Below are positions 58,501-64,000 of a stretch of 64,000 nucleotides of DNA, in pieces; the first letter of the stretch is position 1, and the number at the start of each line of letters is the position of its first letter. This DNA comes from Cryptomeria japonica (Eukaryota; Streptophyta; Pinopsida; Cupressales; Cupressaceae). The DNA lies in contig NC_081412.1 in the NCBI RefSeq assembly GCF_030272615.1, positions 479,986,157-480,050,156 on the forward strand, given 5' to 3'. Both the position numbers and the translations under genes were made by a program. The notes under the pieces were generated by a model. That model did no database searches. It was not told the origin of the DNA and saw nothing but the letters and a program-made list of their open reading frames with translations.

Positions 58501-59012
58501 TTCATGTTTCTCCTACATTTGTCAGAATTCCTGTCATAGTAGGCTTGAGTTGATTGTATGGTGATATCTGAGTACTTTTTAATATTAGGACACTTAAAGA
58601 TAGTGTCAAAGAAATCTTCATCCAGTCTGATTGACTTCTTACTAGTGGTGTCCTTTACACTCTTTCTAGAAAGATCAAAGTGACTTGTCGCTGCCATGAC
58701 AAATTCAAGGTCTTGAACAAACATGGGAAAAGTTGCAACTAAATAGATACCACTATCGATAATGGACTCTATTTTGTAGTATGAAGGAGGCTACTCAATT
58801 ATCTTAAGAAACTCTATTAGGTCAACATGACCTATCTTAGTTTCCTTGATTTGGTCTATATTTGATGAGACTGACGAAGAAGGGAAGACTAGATGTGGGT
58901 CTTGCTTCTTGAACTTCATGGCCTTCTTATTTGGAGATGCTTCTAACAACACTATAACATGGGGAAAACTATCAGTACTAGAGAAGTGCAATCGAACAAC
59001 CATTTTGTTCAT
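55515..59012 (-). pseudogene. Long decayed ORF of unknown function, about 1,150 codons
   Basis: Open minus-strand pieces follow one another with only single stops between them: 59012-58791 (MNKMVVRLHF), 58724-58107, 58000-57416, 57174-56707, 56536-56195, and a tail to about 55515. The N-terminal half is globular-looking (RWSETFPRIDEVNDLVTLL; KWMYQYIHVIRQNKERIFWG; CFNGEPFMLPRYLSDKIIF). The middle is acidic (HLEGDQEDDEEHNEYDEEG) and the C-terminus is charged and coiled (ALDALVARYDERRVKKDI; LQFILDFLDSLFKKHKKC). This resembles the accessory post-pol ORFs at 2-1228 and 62380-63999 in build, yet no PPT or LTR follows. It may be a host-like gene or a retroelement accessory gene; I do not recognise the family. 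Confidence 0.5.
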
Positions 59013-59099
59013 TATGAATTAAACAAACTCCTGAATGTGATGAATTTGAAGCCATTAGGGTTTCCAAAATCCCTCCTGGTATCATAATAATTTCAAAGT

Positions 59100-60420
59100 A
59101 AATCCGGCTTATGAACCCTATTTATGTGTGTGTATTTGATGTAATTTGGGTCCATAGGCCTGAATTACATTTTTGGGCAAAGTGTGGCTCACAAGTGTAA
59201 TTTGGGTTCATAGCCCCAAATTGCACCTTAGGAAAAACAAAGATAGGTGTAGTTCGGGCCTATAGGTCTAACATACACCTATATGAGTGAATCAAAGTGT
59301 AAGGCGGGTTCATAAACTGTTCATACACTTGAGAAGGGAAAAACTTAAAACAAGGTGTAAGGCGGGTTCACAAACCTGCCATACATTTGAGTTATGGCAA
59401 CAAAGGATTGTAAGGTGTAGGGTGGGGTCATAGACCTGCCATGCATGAAGTAAGCTTTTTCATGCATGGCAGGACTAGGGCCCCACCACATATTGCCCTC
59501 ACAAAGAATAGCAAGAGAGGTGGAGTGCGGGTTCGTGAACCCAAACTCCACCAAAGTTTGGTGTAGTTCGGATTCACAAACCCGAACTGCACCTACACTA
59601 AGGCAATGCAAAGATAATAAAAAATAGTGAAAGGCAGGGTCGTAGACCCGCCATGCACCAAAATGACCCAAGGTGCATGATGGACCTACAACCCCACTAC
59701 ACACTAAAGAGATAACAATGGTAAAGAGGAAAGGTGGAGTATGGGTTAATAAACCCGAACTCCATAAAAAATTCAGTGTAGTTTGGGTTCATGAACCTGA
59801 ACTCTACCTCAATATGGGTGTTCGATATACAGTTTTTGAAAACAAATAGTGGTGATAATGGGTGTCACTCAGGTATATGAACCCGAGCAACACCACAAAC
59901 ATGATGTTGTTCATGCTAATAAACCTGAACAACACCACAATATGGTTACACATCAAATGAAAATAAATGCATAATATTTGGAGAGTAACAATGATTAAGA
60001 ATCAATGGTTTCAAAAACCCAATATGATGCAACAAAAGAAAGAACAAAAGGTAAGAAACTTATCCAAAAAAAATGGGGAAAAACTGCAAAACCCAGAATA
60101 TGTTGTCTCATCCACAATCTCAACTTGGCTTGAAATGAAAACAATTAATAACTAGGGCATAATTAATAACTCAAAGTGCCATAAATACATGCAAATCAGG
60201 TTTGTAAGTTACCCAATTTGCACCCAAGGTACATTTCAGGTTTACAACCCAATTTGTAACTTAGGGCAAAAAGGTGTAAAGAGGTGTAAATTAGGTTTAT
60301 AAACCCAATTTGTACCTATAATTTACACTTGGGTGTAAGTGGGGTTTATGAACTCGATTTACACCTAGAATTCACACTTGGGTGAAAAATAGGAAAACTA
60401 AGTGACAATCACACTTGTGA
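59100..60420. repeat. Array of short imperfect palindromes
   Basis: About fifteen or more units of 40-100 bp. Each is built as (G)GTG(T/G)A..GGGTT-(5-7 nt)-AACCC..TNCACC, for example GTAGTTCGG .. CCCGAACTGCACC at 59561-59595 and GTAAATTAGGTTTATAAACC at 60277-60296. The arms vary but vary together. The array lies just upstream of the minus-strand ORF that starts at 59012. No coding function is seen. Confidence 0.75.
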
Positions 60421-61093
60421 TGATGAAGACGTCTTGTAAAACATGCATAGGGAAAAAATCCTTAAATAGGCCAAAAATTTGTGGGGTTACCTCAATTTAA
60501 CCTAATGTTAAAATTGAGGATAACATTATCACACTTAAGAGAATTATATCATCCCTCGTGCATTTGAACCTTTGCCCCATCCCCTACCTATATAATTATT
60601 AAATTAATTTCTATCTTCATTATGTCAATGATTGTTCTGCATTACATTAGTATTCATTTTAGTCCTCTGTGGATGTTATCCATGTTGGAATAATAAAGAA
60701 CCCATAATAAAGATGCACATACTTCAAAGGATCGACCAAGAAACATGCCTTCCATGAGAGAATGTTGCAGCATGAGCTTGCATGAACAAGAGATCGCAAT
60801 GATATGAAAATGATTCAATTGATATGATACACTGTACAAATAAGCCTTGCTTAAATGAGAAATAGCATGACGTATTGTAAGGACCTCCATAATTTCATAG
60901 GAACATAATTCACAATATACACATAAGAAGCATAAAACATTTTTATATGTCCAAATATACAAGGTTGGAGACTTGAAATTACATTTCAACTTAAATATTT
61001 AATACATAAGCCCATAAGAAGGTAGAACATAAGAAAGCATGTTCCTTTACAATAGACCACCAAGTCGAGTAAATTGAATACATATGAACAAAC
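60420..61093. other. No supported gene
   Basis: Only a small inverted repeat (60490-60501 with 60507-60519, CCTCAATTTAAC / GTTAAAATTGAGG) stands out. The minus-strand ORF at 60654-60989 shows no recognisable domain. Confidence 0.5.
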
Positions 61094-62148
61094 TGTTAGA
61101 ATCAATGAACACTGAGAGGGGGGTGAATCAATGTTAAAACATAAAGCAATCAACCACACAACCATGACACCAAGATTTTTATGTGGAAACCCGAAAAGGG
61201 AAAAACCACGGTGGATTTGAACCCACAATATTATTATACTATGGCTAGGAGTATGATAGTATTACATGAAGGGAATGCACTTGCATTCAGGCACACTGCC
61301 TAGATCTCACTGCTCAAGTACAAAATAGGGCTACAACCCGGAGGAAGGCTTACTGCCTTACAATAAATTACAATTGATTACAATAATGAATGAACTTAAG
61401 TATAGCATCTATATACGCCAAAAAGAAGTTTCGGTTAGGCTCAAATTGACTTTGATCTACTTATCTGCTCTGTTTTCCTGCTCTATCATACATCGAAGCA
61501 CCAAAATCTTCAATAATAGTCACCAGACTTTGCAAATTTGCTCATACATACTTCTCACACTCTTCTCATGCATCAAAATGCTCAAATGAATCATTCTTAT
61601 ATATTTGCATCAACAAAATGAATCATTTCTCATGTCGGCTTCCAAAAACTGCATAGCACGCAGCATGAAACATGTAACCTTAAGTCGGCTTCATCAACAA
61701 ATACATATGCAGACCTAAATAGAATGATAAAAATCTTCACACAAGTCATCTCAATCACCTCGAACATGAAACCAATCACCGAAATCAACCCAAATATTCA
61801 GCATCACATATTACACCAAAATAGCTTTGTTCTAACTGAAAAACTAGATATCGGACCTTCAATCTCACTCATGAATCAACACCATATATTAGGATTAAGG
61901 AATAATCTACCTCAAACCTCAAATCATCTACCTTTAACACCACAACCAAAGTTACACAACCAAAATTAAGATATGCAAATTGTACTCATAATCTACCGGT
62001 TATAGTGTTCCACCTTCCAGACTTATGCCTTATGAACAATATGACTTTCAGTAAATCAAATCTATGTATGCCAGATATGATTTATTAACTGGGTTGCCAT
62101 CAATGACAACTCCTAAGCATCAATAATGCATCAATCTTTACTAGAACA
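61094..62148 (-). repeat. 3' LTR of the right copia-type element
   Basis: Plus-strand start TGTTAGAATC with a G-run (GAGAGGGGGGTGAATC) and TGTGGAAACCCGAAAAGGG at 61182-61200, as in the other copia LTRs of the window. The other edge is uncertain (62148 to 62159), because the sequence between CTAGAACA and the PPT has no clean TG start. The 5' LTR is beyond the window, so the element cannot be checked for a duplication. Confidence 0.65.
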
Positions 62149-62159
62149 ATGTCTCTTGA

Positions 62160-62173
62160 TCTCCCCCTTTGGC
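62160..62173 (-). other. Polypurine tract of the right element
   Basis: Minus-strand GCCAAAGGGGGAGA close to the LTR. Confidence 0.7.
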
Positions 62174-62303
62174 AATGATGGCAACATTGTGAAAAATGAA
62201 CTGTACACTCAAAGCTGCAAAACTTCAAAAGTTCAAACTCTCCCAAAATTCTCCAAGACTCCACAAGCTCCCTCTGAGGATTTTCACTATTTTTCACTTA
62301 GCT

Positions 62304-62318
62304 CTCTCCCCCTTTGAC
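62304..62318 (-). other. Internal PPT-like motif of the right element
   Basis: Minus-strand GTCAAAGGGGGAGAG after TTGGCATTGTT, about 145 bp before the true tract. Confidence 0.65.
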
Positions 62319-62379
62319 AACAATGCCAAAGATAAGAATTTGCCAAAATCTATATACATGGGTACATATATAAAGTTGT

Positions 62380-63999
62380 TTACAAAAAAATGAAAATGTA
62401 TGCAAAAATTGTCCTTAGGGACAACAAGTGGTTATGCCATGCCTTCTTCAGACTCTCCAAAATACTAATCATCCCGCTGAAAAGATATGTGTGCATCTCT
62501 GCTCCCTGTTTGTCTGTCAGAACACTCTTATTCAAAGCATCCTTTGCATCTTGTATACTGCTCATTAGAGAATCTATCTGAGGAGTGATAAGACCCCTCA
62601 CTTCTCTCACTCTACCCAAAATTTTGTCATTTTCCCGATTTAAACTCTTAATCCTATCCAATATGCCCAAAACTTGTGGTTCAAAACTACTAGTTGGGAC
62701 TAACTGGGGTGCATATAACTGAGATATGCTAGCAAGCTTGCCTTCACATTCTTTTATTTTCTTGTCAATGTCTATAGTATACTTTACCAAAATTAGATAT
62801 GACTTGTATATTTGACCACCTTTGTCTAATGCATCTTGAATTCCCTTCATAATAGTTATTAAACTGGCCCTATCATTCTCAATCATCTTCAAAAATGTTT
62901 TCAGTCTCATGGCATTAAACTGATTCAAAACACTAGTATTTGTTGCCTTCTTTAAAGACACAAAATGAGATTCTACAGTGTTCAACATACTTCTAAGCTT
63001 ACCAGAGGGATAATTAGTTGTGTCTGGTATAAAAGATGGAATTATTAACTCTTTATTTGCGGTATGGGACTTGAGTAAGTCCTCATTGTCTTTTGATTGT
63101 GCAAGAGTTGCTAGCTTTGATGCTTGAATTGGAGATAAATAACTCAAATCAATAGGCCCTTGATAAAAATCATCTAAATCAGTAGCAACTTGTTTTCCTT
63201 TATCAGCTACAGTGTCTCTTGCCACTATCACCAGAGCCTAATCATCCCTCTCCTCTCCTTTCTCCTTGCCTTCTACCTCTACACTCACATCTTTACCATC
63301 ATCTTCACCCTTTTCAGCATCAATTGTCTCCTCAGCTGCCTTTTCTAAAACAACTTCTATCACCAGAGGATCCTATTCATATTCACTGGAGATATCAACC
63401 TTAGCATTAACATCATCAACTGATGCATGCACATCAGTCTACCCTGTCAGAATGGCCTTCTCAGATGTTTGATCTTTTTGTATATCAGGAACGACCACAT
63501 TAACTTTTGGAATAGATGTATCCTATGATTTCTCTCCCAATTGAGTGTCATCGAGTGCCAAATTCACATCATATTTGTGCTCTTTCAAAAATTATATCAA
63601 AATTACTTCGGTTTCTTTGGTTACTTCATCTATTTTATCGAGCATAATTTTATTGACTCTCTTCTTGCTTCATAATCTTTCCTTAGCAATCTTTAGCAAT
63701 CTAACAACCTCAGCTTTAGAAATTACAGAACTCAAATTCACTAATACATATTCCTTTATTCTTTCATCCTCTTAACTTGTTGTATGCCTCCTTGCATCCA
63801 AAATGTCATATAGACTCTTGGGTATAATGGATGATAGTTCTATTAATGCTTTACTATAAACATCCATGTATTGTACAACTGCTTCCTCTATAGCGCTTTG
63901 ATCTTTATCATCAAAATTTTCATAATATACAGGTACATTCTTCGAATTACCTTCCTTAAGCACTTCATCAATTATTTCATTCAAAGTCATTGGGGGCAC
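62380..63999 (-). pseudogene. Accessory post-pol ORF of the right copia-type element (charged region plus coiled coil), partial
   Basis: The minus-strand frame from 63999 leads through MPPMTLNEIIDEVLKEGN, a stop at 63772, an acidic/Lys-rich stretch with further stops (GEDDGKDVSVEVEGKEKGEE near 63250-63330, TAG just before 63232), then 283 open codons ending 62 bp before the first PPT-like tract. The last part is Leu/Lys/Asp/Ile-rich with coiled-coil spacing (IQDALDKGGQIYKSYLILV; DRIKSLNRENDKILGRVREV). Same place and build as the ORF at 2-1228. No protease, RT or integrase sequence is present in the window for this element. Confidence 0.6.
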
Positions 64000-64000
64000 A

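Noticed and set aside
60654-60989. 111-codon minus-strand ORF
   Set aside because: Cys/Leu/Tyr-rich with no domain, no flanking signals and no sign of splicing.

Overview
The window looks like nuclear DNA of a seed plant with a large, retrotransposon-swollen genome. A gymnosperm is my guess, but no taxon is proven. All four Ty1/copia-type LTR ends share sequence motifs, introns are of plant type, and no intact cellular gene is visible. Nearly every reading frame is broken, so most calls are pseudogenes or parts of dead elements. Boundaries were read by eye from LTR ends (TG..CA), target-site duplications (TSDs), primer-binding sites (PBS) and polypurine tracts (PPT).

Layout. 1-2734 (+): 3' end of a copia-type element that enters from the left, with an accessory coiled-coil ORF, two PPT-like tracts and a 3' LTR. 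2758-32281 (-): a degenerate multi-exon gene I do not recognise. Its outstanding feature is a tandem array of about twelve near-identical 96-102 nt exons, each followed by an intron of about 75 nt, encoding a 32-34 residue Lys-rich repeat. Two elements landed inside its exons. Copia-2 (3802-22386, minus, TSD CTTCC) split one coding exon and was itself hit in its RT gene by a 10.9 kb Athila-like Ty3/gypsy element (6538-17443, minus, TSD ATGCC). A chromovirus (24148-30391, minus) split one of the repeat exons.

32.3-39.7 kb: non-coding patchwork of duplicated segments, a dispersed composite motif present in both orientations, and one 31-nt near-perfect foldback. 39.7-43.9 kb: AT-rich, nothing supported beyond a promoter-like stretch. 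43.9-55.5 kb: an old minus-strand gag-protease remnant cut by Copia-1 (46126-53730, plus, TSD CTCTC), whose LTRs differ at about 3% of sites by my hand count. 55.5-59.0 kb (-): a roughly 1,150-codon decayed ORF with a C-terminal charged and coiled region, preceded by an array of short palindromes (59.1-60.4 kb). 61.1-64.0 kb (-): 3' LTR, two PPT-like tracts and accessory coiled-coil ORF of another copia-type element that leaves the window on the right.

The main themes are: (1) a repeat-exon gene destroyed by retrotransposons in its exons; (2) a set of copia-type elements that share a doubled PPT and an LTR motif, at least two of them with a long ORF after pol; (3) unexplained palindromic repeats. 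Insertion order is clear in one case: Copia-2 into the gene, then the Athila-like element into Copia-2.
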